Assembly (NCBI GenBank): GCA_033239125.1 | Contig: BSWB01000007.1 | Location: forward strand, 104,955,582 to 105,019,581 | DNA length: 64,000 nucleotides | Direction: 5' to 3' | Origin: Fagopyrum homotropicum | Taxonomy: Eukaryota; Streptophyta; Magnoliopsida; Caryophyllales; Polygonaceae | Shown: positions 20,705 to 32,425 of the stretch, in pieces | Numbering within the stretch: the first letter of the stretch is position 1 | How the letters are laid out: each line of letters opens with the position of its first letter | The notes under the pieces: model-generated | Database searches by the model: none | What the model saw: the letters and a program-made list of their open reading frames with translations, nothing else | Told to the model about the DNA's origin: nothing | Made by a program: the position numbers and the translations under genes

Positions 20705-23179
20705 ATGCGAAGAACCCGCGCTGGGAAGGAAATCGTTCCTTACGATCCCGAACCAGAGAAGACATACAAGCGACGCTTAAGAGAAGCAAAGATGGCCCAA
20801 CAAGACGATCGCGATCTTGCGGCCGAATTGAAAGAGGCGCTAGAGCTGCTACGCCTCAGCAAGGAAGAACTTAGACAAGAGAAAGAAGAGAATCGCACCA
20901 AGACTGCAGCAATCGAAGCTGAGATAGCAGTCATACGAGACCAGATTCTACTTCGACCGAGGGAAGATCCCCCTGTTGATCCTCGACCGATGCAGGATCC
21001 AGTAGCTGATCTTCGACCGAGGCAAATTCCAATACCTGTCGCCCCGGCCGATGTACCTCCACCTCAGATGCCAGTCCGAGATGTTCTTCTTGCAGGAATC
21101 CCACAAACCCTAGGTCAAAGGATGGACCCTAATCAACAACTGAGGCGTCCAGGAGTGAACCTAGGAGATCCAGCAGATCATGACTACGAACTTCGACCGC
21201 AAGTTCTAGCCATGATTCGCCAATGCCAATTCGGAGGGCTAGAGAAAGAGTCGCCGCATCAACATCTTCAAAACTACGAGATCTTGATGGAAACCTTGCG
21301 ACCTCCCAGAATTGAGAATAACAACTACAAGCTAAGACCTTTTTACTTTTCTTTAAAAGATAGAGCTCTTACTTGGTATCAATCTCTTCCTCCAGGAAAA
21401 ATTAGCACATGGGAGGAGATGACTACGGAATTCTTGACCAAATTCTTTCCCCCCTCAAAGACCGCTGAAATGAGAGGGAAGATCAACGCTTTCATTATGA
21501 AGGACAAGGAGAGCTTGTCCAAATCTTGGGAGCGGTTCAAGGATATCCTCTTGGATTGCCCACATCATGGGATTCCAAAGATCGAGTTGTTGGAGATCTA
21601 CTTCAAAGGACTGGACGGAAGCACCCAGTTCAATCTCCAACTACTCTCCGCCGGTACCTTCATGGACATGGCGATAGATGAGGCTTGGGACTTCATTGAG
21701 AAGCAAGCCTTGCACATGGAGAAATACACCCATCAAGGAGCTGAAGGTGGAGTTAAAAGAGTCAACTTTCAAGAGACTCAACCCGACAACAATCAACTCA
21801 CGTCTTTGAAGAATGACGTGAAGCAATTGAAGGAACTCTTGATGGCTCAAACTAAGAAGGAAGAGCAAGGGCAAAGGAACAACCACAACAACGGGTACCG
21901 TAACAACAACAACGGTCCCCGAAACAACAACTACAACAACAACAATAGAGGATCCAATAGCAACAACTGGAGGGCGAATAACCAAAATCACGGTAACAAT
22001 CATTCAAACTCCAACTCTAATGATTCCTCTAACCCTTTCCTCTCTTCTCCTTCTTCTTCTTCTTCCACTCCATTAAAGAGCCAAGGGCAAGGATCAAGTT
22101 CGTCTCAACCAGAAAAGAAAGACGCAGTTCTGGAGGCTATCTTGATCAAGCTTAGCGCTATGGAGAATTCTATGACTTCATTTTCGAGGGCCCAAAAGTC
22201 CTTCGAACAACAACTTGCTAGTAGGGTGAATGAAGCGCCAAGAGATCCAGGGAAGCTTCCAGCAAAGACGGAAACTAACCGTAAGGGCCAGTGCATGGCC
22301 ATAACAACGAGGAGTGGACTTAAAACTGCAGATCCAGTACCTCGCTCGACGCAGACCACCTCGGTCCAGATCCAGTCGAAGAACACCTCGACCGAGATGC
22401 CAACCGAGGTGGAGCAACAGAAAGCAGGAGGGACAACTGAAACTTATACTCCACCTCCTGCATACAAACCACCACTCCCATTCCCTCAGTCCAGAGCCAG
22501 AGCACATCTAGACAAGCACTTTGGTAAGTTTCTTGACTTGATGAATAAGCTCCATATTAATATTCCCTTCCTTGATGCTATTCTAGGTATGCCCGCCTAT
22601 GGGAAGTTCTTAAAAGAAATCTTATCAAGGAAGAGGAAGCTGGAGGATGTTGGTGAAGTTAGGATAACATCTAAATCCTCGGAGCTTATCAAGATCATGA
22701 AGGAAAAGATGCCACCTAAGTTGAGAGATCCCGGCTCGTTTTGCATCCCCATTCAAGTTGGGGATGTCACTTGCGAAGCCCTTTGTGATCTAGGAGCCAG
22801 CGTGGGCATCATCCCGCTGGAGCTATGCACGAAGATCGGTCTTGGAGAGCCCAAGCCGGTCAAGATTCGACTTTATATGGCGGATCGCTCCATTACCCAT
22901 CCCGTGGGCATCTTGGAGGACGTTCTGGTCAAGTTAGGTAACTTCTATCTACCTATAGATTTTGTTGTACTTGACATTCCCGCAGATTATCCTGTTCCTA
23001 TTATTCTCGGGAGGCCATTTCTAGCAACTTCAGGTTGCAACGTGGATTGCAAGAACGCCAAGTTGAAATTCAACGTTGGTGGCGATGAGGTGGAGTTCGC
23101 ACTACTTGCAGCCATGAAAGGGGAGCAACTAACTGATGATATCTTTAACATCTACGATGAAGAAAAATCAAGAGAATAG
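20705..23179 (+). CDS. gag-pro: Athila B gag-protease
   Basis: The start is taken at ATG 20705 (MRRTRAGKEIVPYDPEPE), collinear with A; an extra ATG lies two codons upstream (20699), and the upstream TTG (20672) is unlikely. Order: charged coiled-coil-like segment (about 20-85); Pro/Arg linker RPREDPPVDPRPMQ; TLGQRMDPNQQ; gag domain (about 214-292: FYFSLKDRALTWYQSLPP, FFPPSKTAEMRGKI); Asn-rich stretch (about 386-442) where a CCHC knuckle would be expected, none seen; a conserved AHLDKHFGKFLDLMNKLHI block; aspartic protease with CDLGASVGIIP (near 694), IDFVVLDIPADYPVPIILGR and PFLATSG. It ends at TAG 23177-23179, where C and D read through with Ile or Leu. Confidence 0.88.
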   Translation: MRRTRAGKEIVPYDPEPEKTYKRRLREAKMAQQDDRDLAAELKEALELLRLSKEELRQEKEENRTKTAAIEAEIAVIRDQILLRPREDPPVDPRPMQDPVADLRPRQIPIPVAPADVPPPQMPVRDVLLAGIPQTLGQRMDPNQQLRRPGVNLGDPADHDYELRPQVLAMIRQCQFGGLEKESPHQHLQNYEILMETLRPPRIENNNYKLRPFYFSLKDRALTWYQSLPPGKISTWEEMTTEFLTKFFPPSKTAEMRGKINAFIMKDKESLSKSWERFKDILLDCPHHGIPKIELLEIYFKGLDGSTQFNLQLLSAGTFMDMAIDEAWDFIEKQALHMEKYTHQGAEGGVKRVNFQETQPDNNQLTSLKNDVKQLKELLMAQTKKEEQGQRNNHNNGYRNNNNGPRNNNYNNNNRGSNSNNWRANNQNHGNNHSNSNSNDSSNPFLSSPSSSSSTPLKSQGQGSSSSQPEKKDAVLEAILIKLSAMENSMTSFSRAQKSFEQQLASRVNEAPRDPGKLPAKTETNRKGQCMAITTRSGLKTADPVPRSTQTTSVQIQSKNTSTEMPTEVEQQKAGGTTETYTPPPAYKPPLPFPQSRARAHLDKHFGKFLDLMNKLHINIPFLDAILGMPAYGKFLKEILSRKRKLEDVGEVRITSKSSELIKIMKEKMPPKLRDPGSFCIPIQVGDVTCEALCDLGASVGIIPLELCTKIGLGEPKPVKIRLYMADRSITHPVGILEDVLVKLGNFYLPIDFVVLDIPADYPVPIILGRPFLATSGCNVDCKNAKLKFNVGGDEVEFALLAAMKGEQLTDDIFNIYDEEKSRE

Positions 23180-25228
23180 GTGAGCTCTATCCTTATTAAC
23201 GATCCACTCGAAAGAGTTATTAGCTTCAGTTTAATGGAGGAAGGTATAGATGCTTCTTGTGATGCAGATATATGGAGCTTGAAGGCACTGGAAGAAGATC
23301 CAGGAGCTAAAACTGAGAAGCTAATTCAGGAGACGAAGATCTCCAGTCTCGGGCCCAGTAGCAGCACCTCGACCGAGGCACCTTCTGGACTGAGCGAGGC
23401 GACTGAAGAACATCTCGGTCAACGCCTCTGCGCCTCGACCGAGATCGAAGGCGAGATGATTCTAACTGAGACTTCATCGAGTCCAGTTTCTGATACCACT
23501 CCACTGGAAAGAGGAAGCATGGATCCCCCTCAGAAAGCACCCCCAGTCGTGGAGCTTAAACAACTCCCCAGTCACTTGAGGTATATCTTTCTTGGACCGG
23601 ATTCTACTTATCCCGTTATTGTTAGTGCTTCCCTTTCCGAATCTGAATTGTCTAAGTTAATGCATGTCCTGAGAAAGCATCGAAAGGCTATAGGTTATAC
23701 CACGGATAATCTTATTGGCATTAAACCTTCTTTCTGCATGCATAGAATTCTAATGGAAGATAATCATAAGACTTCACGGGAACCTCAAATACGGTTAAAT
23801 CCGATCATGAAAGAGGTTGTGAAGAAGGAAGTTCTTAAGTTGTTGGATGCAGGTATTATTTATCCTATCTCGGACAGCAAGTGGGTTAGCCCGGTGCATG
23901 TCGTTCCGAAGAAAGGAGGGATGACCGTTGTGACGAATAAGAACAACGAGTTAATCCCAACAAGGACCGTTACGGGCTGGAGAGTTTGCATCGATTATAG
24001 GAAGCTGAACACGGCGACTCGGAAGGATCATTTTCCGCTTTCCTTCATCGACCAAATGCTCGAACGATTGGCCCAGCATTCACACTTTTGCTACTTGGAC
24101 GGCTATAGTGGATTCTTCCAGATTCCTATCCATCCGGATGATCAGGAGAAGACCACTTTCACTTGTCCATGGGGGACATTTGCCTATCGGAGGATGCCGT
24201 TTGGATTGTGCAATGCACCCGCTACCTTCCAGCGATGCATGATGGCTATCTTTTCCGAGTACATAGAGGAGATCATGGAGGTATTCATGGATGATTTTTC
24301 TGTATATGGTTCCTCTTTTGATGATTGCCTATCTAACCTTTCTCTAGTGCTTAAAAGATGTGAAGACACTAACCTTGTTCTGAATGGGGAGAAGTGTCAT
24401 TTTATGGTTAATGAAGGCATTGTGCTAGGACACCTCGTTTCTAATCGAGGTATTGAGGTCGATCGAGCTAAGATCGAGACTATTGAGAAACTCCCTCCTC
24501 CTTGTTCTGTTAAAGGTGTGAGGAGTTTTCTCGGGCATGCAGGTTTCTACAGGAGATTCATCAAGGACTTCTCTAAAATTTCTAAACCTCTAACTAACCT
24601 CTTGAATAAAGATGTTGTTTTTGAGTTTTCACAGGAGTGTCTTGATGCCTTTTACAGGATTAAGGAAGCGTTGATCTCCGCTCCCATTATCCAGCCTCCT
24701 GATTGGACCTTGCCCTTTGAGGTCATGTGTGACGCTAGTGATGTAGCCGTAGGAGCGGTGCTTGGACAGAAGAAGGATGGACGGACCACCGCCATTTATT
24801 ACGCTAGCAAGACGCTAGATGAAGCACAACGCAACTACGCTACCACCGAGAAGGAGTTATTGGCGGTTGTATATGCCTTCGAGAAGTTTCGTTCCTATCT
24901 AGTAGGGGCAAAGGTCATTGTCTACACCGACCACGCAGCCATGCGTTACTTGTTGGCTAAGAAAGACGCCAAGCCGCGCCTTATTCGATGGATTCTCTTG
25001 CTCCAAGAGTTTGACCTAGAGATCCGCGATAAGAAGGGATCCGAGAATTCAGTTGCGGACCACCTCAGCCGGCTACCAGAATCTTCCCGCGAGACGGATA
25101 ACCCACCCATAGACGATTCATTCCCCGATGAGCACTTACACTTGTTGGAGCGTTTGATGGATTTACTCACTTCAGCCCACGATGGAGGTGAAGTATGGGG
25201 TGAGGTTGCACCAATATACCTCGTATGA
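23180..25228 (+). pseudogene. Athila B RT-RNase H, integrase deleted, behind an in-frame stop
   Basis: Continues the gag-protease frame past a single TAG (a Leu codon TTG in D). It has no good start of its own. Linker rich in Ser/Thr/Glu, then RT: SDSKWVSPVHVVPKKGGMTV, VCIDYRKLN, CYLDGYSGFFQIPI, RRMPFGLCNAPATFQRCMM, FMDDFSVYG (catalytic, about 24284-24310). RNase H: CDASDVAVGAVLGQ, TEKELLAVVYAFEKFRSYL, VYTDHAAMRYLL, ADHLSRLPE. It then jumps within DDSFPDEHLHLLER...GGEVWGE to the last residues of integrase and stops at 25226-25228. All integrase domains (about 1.3-1.5 kb) are missing. RT and RNase H motifs look intact. Confidence 0.9.
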
Positions 25229-26023
25229 GACGCATTATGGTCCAGCTAGCGACCTTAAACCAAGCGCTTCTTGGGAGGCAACCCAAGGTATTGCTTTCTT
25301 TTTCCCGTTTTCTAGTCTAGCTTAGATAGTTTTTGTTTTTGCTTTGCTTTGCTTTGCTTTTGGCGTTCTAGACAGACAACAGGGAATATCTAAGGAAGGA
25401 GCATAACTGGAAGGACAGAAGTTCGAGATTTTGAGAAGACAGAAGCATCTCGGTCACTGTTAGAGCATCTCGACCGAGTTGATTCTTGAGCAACCGAGGC
25501 GACTAGGGTTTCTGCAGAACCACCTCGGTCCGTACCACCTCGGTCCAGTCGAGACCATCTCGACCGAGGTGACAGCAGATCCAGGAACAGTATAAAAAGA
25601 GGAAAAATTTATTTTTCACTTTTTTACCCACCTCGACCGCGGCGACAGTCCACTTCGCTCTCTCTCAGATCTTGCTCGTTTTCGAAGATTTCCGCTTCTA
25701 AACCGAGATTGAAGGGTAGAGGAACCTTTTGCAACAACAGATCTGCAAAGAAATCGAACGAATCGACCGAAACGAGGTAAAATAAGTCGAAACCCTAACT
25801 CGTTCATTCGCTTCGATTTGGGCTTTGGTTGCCCTTGATTCTGCTGAGAAAGGATTTAAGTACCCCATAGGAAGCAATTGTAGTGATTTTTGGGGGAAAA
25901 GAACTGAATTTCCGAGAATTGGAATCGTAACTGCTGCGCCTCGGTCCGGTCGAACTGCATCTCGACCGAGGTGATTCTTGAGGCTTGTCAGTGACCGAGG
26001 TGGCCTGACAGTGTTGAGTGAAA
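25229..26023 (+). other. Athila B spacer: hairpin, palindromes, TATA box
   Basis: Begins with the conserved post-pol hairpin CTTGGGAGGCAACCCAAG (within 25261-25290) and a short GCTTT microsatellite (about 25337-25362). Then come many CTCGACCGAG-type palindromes (about 25440-25585 and 25930-25995) around a TATA-like box at 25591-25598. No coding seen. Confidence 0.75.
25591..25598 (+). promoter_or_regulatory. TATA-like box, putative internal promoter (Athila B)
   Basis: TATAAAAA, 433 bp upstream of the ATG at 26024, with palindromic tags directly upstream. Confidence 0.5.
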
Positions 26024-27454
26024 ATGAGTTCCGATCGCCGCCTAGCCCTGAGAGACAGATCCTCACCCTCCCCTTCCTCCTCTTCCTCCCGTCCTTACCG
26101 CCCGGTTATCCACGAGAGATGCCGGGTAGACTATGAGCGCATAGCTAGCCGTCCAGTTATCGCACCTCGATTTCTGGACGTGTCGGCTTTTGATTGCCTA
26201 GGGTTAGATGCTGACCTTAGGAGGATGATTGCCACTGTTGGGCTGGATCAGTTTACTGAGATCCGAGCCCCAACTTATTTGGAGCCGATTTTAGAGTTTG
26301 TTAGCTCCTTCTCCTACCTTCCCACAGACCAGTCTGTGAAGTACCGGTTGATGAACCGGAACTTCATAGTTCATTTAGAGATATGGAGAGAGATTTTTGG
26401 CTTTTCTGAGCCCATCGCCACCGACTTCCCCTCTCGATCCGTAGCTAGGGAGTTCTGGGGGCAGATTGCCCATATTACCGAGCATGTAGACAGATGGCGC
26501 CCTAGAGATTCCAGGGAGAAGGTCATCTTCCATCCAGCCTTCAGACTAGCCCACAGGATATTTAGCGAGACACTTCTGGCGCGTACTGAGACGCCCCAGA
26601 AAATCCGACAGGGCGAGCTCTTCAGCCTCTACTGCATGGTTACAGGAGGCTTCCCAGACTTTGGCTTGTTCTTGGCAGAGGATCTGCACAAGATCAAGGC
26701 CAAGGCGAAGGGAGACATTTGCTGCGGAGGTCTAGTCACCCATATTGCTACCTATCACGGGATGGACCTCAGTGTATGTACGATGGCGGCGGCTCCGAAG
26801 CCGCTTGGATTGCAGGAGATGATCACACGGAGGATTTTGGTTCCTCGTGGTTTGACCACTCCATACATTGCTATGCCTTGGGAGCGGACTGCGCCACAGG
26901 GGATCCGCTGGTCTGCTCAGTTCACAGTCTTCGATCCGCATTACTGGCAGACAGCTTGGGCTCCACAGATGGAGGATCATAGAGAGGCAGCAGCTGCCCC
27001 GGCTGAGGAGGAGGAGGATGACGACGACGAGGAGACGGTGGATGAGAGAGATGGTGGAGTCCCGATGGATACAGGGACAGATACTGCAGGGACGAGCGCA
27101 CCACCGATCATAGATTTGGATGATGAGGAGGATACTGAGCCTGCACCTGCTGCACCTCCTGCTAGATCTGCTAGGCGTCGGACACGCCGTCATAGAGACA
27201 CTGAGGCTCATCGTCGGATCGATGATCTGACTGACCAGATGATAGATTCTTATGCTGCCCTTACTGTGGACATGCATGAGAGATTTGCCGCCCAGCACCG
27301 ACACCTTGACAGCTGGACTCAGCAGATGTTAGAGGGGCAGCACTATCAGCGTAGGATGATGGAGCTACAGTTCCAGCAGACCATGGGGTATCCATTCGAC
27401 CCGACACAGTATCCGTACGTACCACCACCACCACCGCCGGATCAAGATTACTGA
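26024..27454 (+). CDS. Athila ORF-1-type protein (PF03078-like), intact, element B
   Basis: 476 aa from ATG 26024 (MSSDRRLALRDRSS, matching MSSSRRSDRQLALRDR in D); the frame is open two codons further up from a GTG. Conserved blocks: HERCRVDYERI, SRPVIAPRFLDVSAFDCLGL, EFVSSFSYLPTDQSVKYRLM, ARTETPQKIRQGELFSLYCM, GDICCGGLVTHIATYHGMDL, RILVPRGLTTPYIAMPWER. Then an acidic tract EEEEDDDDEETVDE (about 325-338), a second acidic run, a basic patch ARRRTRRHR and the C-terminal tail QTMGYPFDPTQYPYVPPPPP. Nuclear or nucleic-acid-related work is only a guess from charge. No transmembrane segment is visible, so it is not an obvious envelope protein. Confidence 0.88.
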   Translation: MSSDRRLALRDRSSPSPSSSSSRPYRPVIHERCRVDYERIASRPVIAPRFLDVSAFDCLGLDADLRRMIATVGLDQFTEIRAPTYLEPILEFVSSFSYLPTDQSVKYRLMNRNFIVHLEIWREIFGFSEPIATDFPSRSVAREFWGQIAHITEHVDRWRPRDSREKVIFHPAFRLAHRIFSETLLARTETPQKIRQGELFSLYCMVTGGFPDFGLFLAEDLHKIKAKAKGDICCGGLVTHIATYHGMDLSVCTMAAAPKPLGLQEMITRRILVPRGLTTPYIAMPWERTAPQGIRWSAQFTVFDPHYWQTAWAPQMEDHREAAAAPAEEEEDDDDEETVDERDGGVPMDTGTDTAGTSAPPIIDLDDEEDTEPAPAAPPARSARRRTRRHRDTEAHRRIDDLTDQMIDSYAALTVDMHERFAAQHRHLDSWTQQMLEGQHYQRRMMELQFQQTMGYPFDPTQYPYVPPPPPPDQDY

Positions 27455-28923
27455 GGAGCTGCAGGATTTTCTTATTATATTTTTTATGCAGTTCAGCTAT
27501 TTATCCGGTCAATTCTCTCATTTTCAGACTTATATTTGACCCACTGGGACAGTGTGTCCCAAGTATGGGGTGTTTGTACTTATATGACTACTTGATGTAT
27601 TTGACTACTTTTGATGTATTATATTTCATCGGATATTTTATTTATGCATCACTTCTGCATTTATATGATTATCTGATATTACATGCATACCTACAGGTTA
27701 TTTGATTGAGAAAAACGTTGAAACTGAAAAAAAAAAAAAAAAATTTTTAACCTCGACCGAGTCAGTCTTGGCCAAACGAGGCATTTCACCTCGGTTGAAC
27801 CAAGAACACCTCGACCGAGGTGTGTTAACTGAAAGTTTTCGAAAACGATTTTGTGATTTTGTGTTACTTATTTGGATATGATCTCAGTGAAGATCTTGTT
27901 TACTGACTGGTTTTGAATCCTTTATGTGTTTGAAAGATTTTATAATATGTTTAAGTTGCTAAATGCTTTGTTTGAAATTATTAGCATGTTTAATACTTTG
28001 TTTTTATCCAAATTATGTTGAATTTGAAGGTTGACACTGCAGGTTAAGTTCTCTCACTTTCTTCTTGGAAAGACCAAGGCAATTCATTCTCTTCTTCTTC
28101 TTCTTCTTGATCATGCTTAGCCCCTCATATACATTTTGCCTCCCTTTACCTATCCGGGAATTTGGAAGCAAGCGAAGTGGTGAAAGCAAGTGAAGTTGAG
28201 AAGTGGCTGGAAGTGAAAGTGTTAGAAAGCAATAATAGGTTTGGGGAAGTCAATCATGAAGATGAGTAACTCGGCACCATTCACATAGCCGGGTGTTTGT
28301 GTCTTGCCAAAGTCGGATTGAGCGATATTCCTAATGGGTCATGGTATGTGCATCAAGGGTTTGATGCATCTTGAGAAATTGATGATTGCAGATTTCCTAG
28401 GCTTCGGTTATTGTGCACCTCTGTCCATGCATCCCAAAAAAGTAAAAAAAAAAAAGAAAAAGTGTGAAATAAGCAAAGCTTATTGGTGAAAGATGTTGCA
28501 AGTCAAAGTGAAAGTGAAGTTCATCCTTTTCCCGGATTCTAGCACCACATTACCTTACACACATCCCTACCCTACACGTTTCTTGACTTTTCTTTTGGGA
28601 AGCCCTTGAGACCTTGAGCTTGTTGATTGACTTAGTGGTTTAAACTAGATTATACATGATTAATTTTGATAATTATGATTTATTATGCATTCTATGATTT
28701 TATGCAAAGATGAACAACTTTCCTATATTTATAAAATGTTTTGAGCATATTGAGTTTTTAATTCCATGAAGTATTCTCTTAGAGTGATCTATGATAGTTG
28801 CACACCATAAAATGTTTTTGAAAGACTTTTTTTATTGATTTTCATGATTTATAATCCATTCTATCTTGATTTCTATATAAGGAACTTGCTTGGGGACAAG
28901 CAAGGGCTAAGTATGGGGTATTT
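27455..28923 (+). other. 3' untranslated region of Athila B
   Basis: PPT-like AAGTATGGGGTG at 27561-27572 beside a TGGGACA / TGTCCCA hairpin; a homopolymer A run near 27730; palindromic tags (27750-27820); the conserved block 28249-28435; and a final PPT AAGTATGGGG (28909-28918) before the LTR. Frames are short and unsupported. Confidence 0.75.
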
Positions 28924-30680
28924 TGATAGCATGAATTATAGTCTATATTTTGAGGTTTGTTTGGACGTTTTATCTTTCATAATCTGCATGTTTGTATGTA
29001 TATTATGTGATTTTACTACCATTTCATCTACCTTTGCGAGAATCAAGGTCTACACCTAGTTTTGTTGTAATTGCAGGTAAAAGGGTACGTTTCGCATCAA
29101 AAAGGAGCAAAAGGAGTCATGAGTCATTTGGAGCTACATCCAGGGAACATAGCTATGGATTAAAGATTTACTTTGGACCAGTTTTGAGAGATTTTACATT
29201 CAGTTGTGACTCACCTCGGTTGACCAGAGATTCATCTCGACCGAGGTGATCCAGAGACGCCGACTCGACCGAGGCGAACACCTAGGACGCGGCGAGAATA
29301 TTTTATTCTTGGCTGAGATCTTTTAAAATTGGAAAGTGATCTTATATTTTTGGGCTTGGCTCCTGGAAGGAAGGAGATATGCAGAATCATATATTTTACC
29401 TATATTTATGGGAAAATATCTTTCTAAGATTTATTATCTTTGGAGGGTTATTTTCTTATAAAAGGGGTTGGATTTCCACAAATCCGAGGGGCCGCTACAT
29501 CCACTTACGGCTGGACATCTTGCTTACGAGAAGATCACGCAGCAGCAGCCTACTCCAGTTAGGAGAGATTCGAAGAACCTTTTTGAAGGTTGAAGGAAGG
29601 TTGAAGTCCATAGCTTTTATAGCTTTTTGGAGGGTTTTTGTAAGATTGTCTTCAATTCCCTCACTTGTTGTCTTGTCTTGTTGGATTGCTATCCAAGGAA
29701 CGCTTTGTTGTGATATTTGATTCAGTTATTGAAGTCTTTTCATTAAATTCTTCTTGTTCAAGTATTCATCTTCTTCCCATATATTTAATACTTTCATAAT
29801 GATGATGAGCGGCTAATTTCCTTGTGTGATTCTAGGGTGATTAGCTGAAGGTTGTGGGAAAAACAATAATAGAATAATCTTAGATTCCAGTAGGATCCTG
29901 AAAGTTCGAGTCTTTAACCTTAACCCTAAGCATCTCGCTCAGTCGATGAACATCTCGGCCGGGGTGGAATCTGGCTGACCGAGGTGACTTATCTGATCCT
30001 AAACTGAGAGTTAAGTGTTAGAGTTTGCCAAATCCTATTCTTATTACACCTTTCCTGGTTCAAAGCAAGCTTAGGATGAGACTTACCCGGTAATTCCTTA
30101 GTTTGTGTACCAACGATCATAAGTGTAGGTAATAAAGGTTTATCCTTTATTGGGGTTTGAGTGTGCTTCCATCCCATCTTTGTGAGTTAGCCTGAGACTT
30201 ACCCGGTAAAGGTTGATTCTATTCCCTTAGATGGTGCGTTAGTTTAAGGTTATAGTTCTTTATCTTGATTCCTTGAGACTTACCCGGTAATAGGAGTTAC
30301 GGTTTAGGATTAGTGTGTAGTGAGACTTACCCGGTGATCTACTCCACTTTAGTAACACCTTCCCCACGCAAAAATCTCAGCTTTGTCCGCTTATCTATAG
30401 ATCTTGAGTTGGAACCACAACTAGATGCTTTAATCCCTAGAATTGCATGTTTGCTTTATTGACTTCTTATTCATTTTTGATTGTGTTAATTGCTCTTTGT
30501 GGTTAGTATTCACGAAGTTTACCGTTATTGACTTTGTTTCACCAAGTCCCTGTGATCGACCCCTGGAATTTTCTCGCTTTTTACTACGATTGACCCGTAC
30601 ACTGCGGGTTCGCATCCTTGTTTTAAGCTTAAGTCTAGGGTTATAAATTTAAAGCTTGCACACACCGTTTGGAGCGAACA
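28924..30680 (+). repeat. 3' LTR of Athila B
   Basis: Same length as the 5' LTR (1757 bp), about 11 substitutions by eye, followed by TSD ATATG at 30681-30685. Confidence 0.95.
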
Positions 30681-31905
30681 ATATGCTTATCATGCCATCT
30701 TTTTCTCCTCTCCTTGTAAATCTGTGCATTCTCGTATGCATTCAAACAGATTTCTTCTAACTCATTGATGTCCAGAAGGAATTTTTCTCTAGCTTCCTTG
30801 ATAACGAAGTTTAGCCATTTGATTTCCCAATTAGCCTTGTGTTCTAACTTCACCGGAAGATGACAAGACTTCTCATAGACAAGATAATAATGTGTTGTGC
30901 CTATGGGAGTCTTGAAAGTGGTCATGTATGCCCAAAGTGCATCATCTAGCTTCATTGACCAATCCTTCCTTGTCCTAGAGACGGTTTTCTCTAGAATGCT
31001 CTTGATTTCTTGATTTGAGATCTCCACTTGCCCGCTTGTTTGAGGATGGTAAGTAGTAGCAATCTTGTGAGTTACCCCATACTTCGACTATAGAGTTTCA
31101 AACTTACGGACTGTGAAATGCGTCCTCCGTCATTAATGATGATTTGGGGCGTCCCAAACCTTGGGAAGATTGTTCTATTGAAGAACTTCACTACCACTGT
31201 TGCATCATTAGTAGGAGAAGCAATAGCTTCAACCCATCTAGAAATATATATTCTATAGCTAGGAGTATGTATAGGTTTCCCCAAGAAGTAGGAAGGGTCC
31301 CATGAAGTCCAATGCCCATAAATCAATGATCTTAACCTCTTGGATATTGTTAAGAGGCAATTTATTCCTTCTGGATATGTTTCTTGTTCTTTGGCAAGCG
31401 TCGCAAGAGACAACAAAGTTTTACATATCTTTAATAATTGTAGGTTAAAAGAACAGGATTGGAGTAGAGGTTCATTCCAATAGTAATGCTGGACATCCTT
31501 GAAAAACTTATTCCTTTGAGCGTAGGATAATCTTCGAGGTATTTCCTGACAAACCAAATAATTTACGATATCAACAAACCATGGTTCGTTACCTCTTGAG
31601 ATTTGAGGAAGGCAATCCTCGATTTCATGCAGCTGCTCGTCAAGAAATGAGTCATTTATGGGCAAATCGTCCTTCTTGCTTGTGATGTGAGGGAGTCGAC
31701 TAAGATGGTCCGCCACCGAGTACTCAGATCCTTTCTTATCCGGGATTTCTAAGTCGAACTCTTGCAGGAGAAGGATCCATCTAATAAGCCCCGATTTTGC
31801 ATCCTTTTTAGTGAGCAAATACCGTATTGTTGCGTGGTCGGTGTAGACAATCACTTTCGCTCCAACAAGGTAGGACAAAATTTTCAAAAGCATAGACCAC
31901 CGCAA
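30681..31905 (-). pseudogene. Athila C RNase H end and integrase, degenerate
   Basis: From 31905 down: LVGAKVIVYTDHATIRYLL and ADHLSRLP (end of RNase H), DDLPINDSFLDEQL, an integrase zinc-domain region that has lost most Cys/His, SRWVEAIASPTNDA, RTIFPRFGTPQIIINDGG, then a frameshift near 31072. The frame resumes at 31027: MEISNQEIKSILEKTVSRTR, WAYMTTFKTPIGT, ELEEICLNAYENAQ, RRKRWHDKHI. B is inserted here (TSD ATATG); the remainder is at 18577-18822. The catalytic Glu is present (VEISNQE-type motif), but the first Asp region is scrambled. Confidence 0.82.
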
Positions 31906-32425
31906 GTAATTCCTTCTCCGTCATAACGTAGTTGAGTTGAGTTTCGACTAGCGCCTTGCTAGCATAGTAGATGGGATGGGGCGTCCATCCTTCTTTTGTT
32001 AGAGTACCACTCCTACGGATACATCATTTTCATTACACATTATCTCGAAAGGAAAATTACAATCCATAGGTTGAATGATGGGGGCGGATGTTAAAGCTTC
32101 CATTATCTTGAAAAAGGAATCTAGACAATCCCTTGAAAACTCAAAAACCACATCCTTCATTCTAGGTTAGTCAATGGTTTAACAATCTTATAAAAGTCTT
32201 TTATAAACCTTCTATAAATTCTTGCGTGTCCTAAAACTTCTTACCCATTTTACCAAAGATGGTGGAGGTAACTTCTCGATAGTTTCTATCTTCGGACTGT
32301 CAACCTCAATGCCGCGGTTTGAGATCAAATGCCCTAAAATAATTCCTTCCCTAACCATGAAGTGACACTATTCCCAATTCAAGACAAGGTTAGTGTCTTC
32401 ATATCTTTGAAAAACTAGAGAGAGG
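31906..32425 (-). pseudogene. Athila C RT C-terminus and RNase H N-terminus, heavily decayed
   Basis: Recognisable in mixed frames: GHLISNRGIEVDSPKIETIE, EKLPPPS, ALTSAPIIQP, FEIMCNE, TEKELLAVVYAFE. Several stops and deletions; no frame is usable. Confidence 0.65.

Larger units (their letters stand above)
18823..30680 (+). mobile_element. Athila-type element B, young, integrase-deleted, TSD ATATG
   Basis: Two LTRs of exactly 1757 bp (18823-20579, 28924-30680), both TG...CA, flanked by ATATG (18818-18822, 30681-30685). Inserted in the integrase of C. By eye the LTRs differ at about 11 sites (about 0.6%). It contains PBS, gag-protease, RT-RNase H and an intact PF03078-like gene. Integrase is absent and a TAG separates protease from RT. 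Its family palindrome is CACCTCGNNCGAGATG, shared with D and F. Confidence 0.96.

Noticed and set aside
23177..23179. Programmed readthrough of TAG between protease and RT in Athila B
   Set aside because: C and D have a sense codon at the same place, so a point mutation is the simpler reading.
19278..29720. 113-aa, 85-aa and 62-aa frames repeated at 10.1-kb spacing
   Set aside because: By-products of the two LTRs of Athila B.
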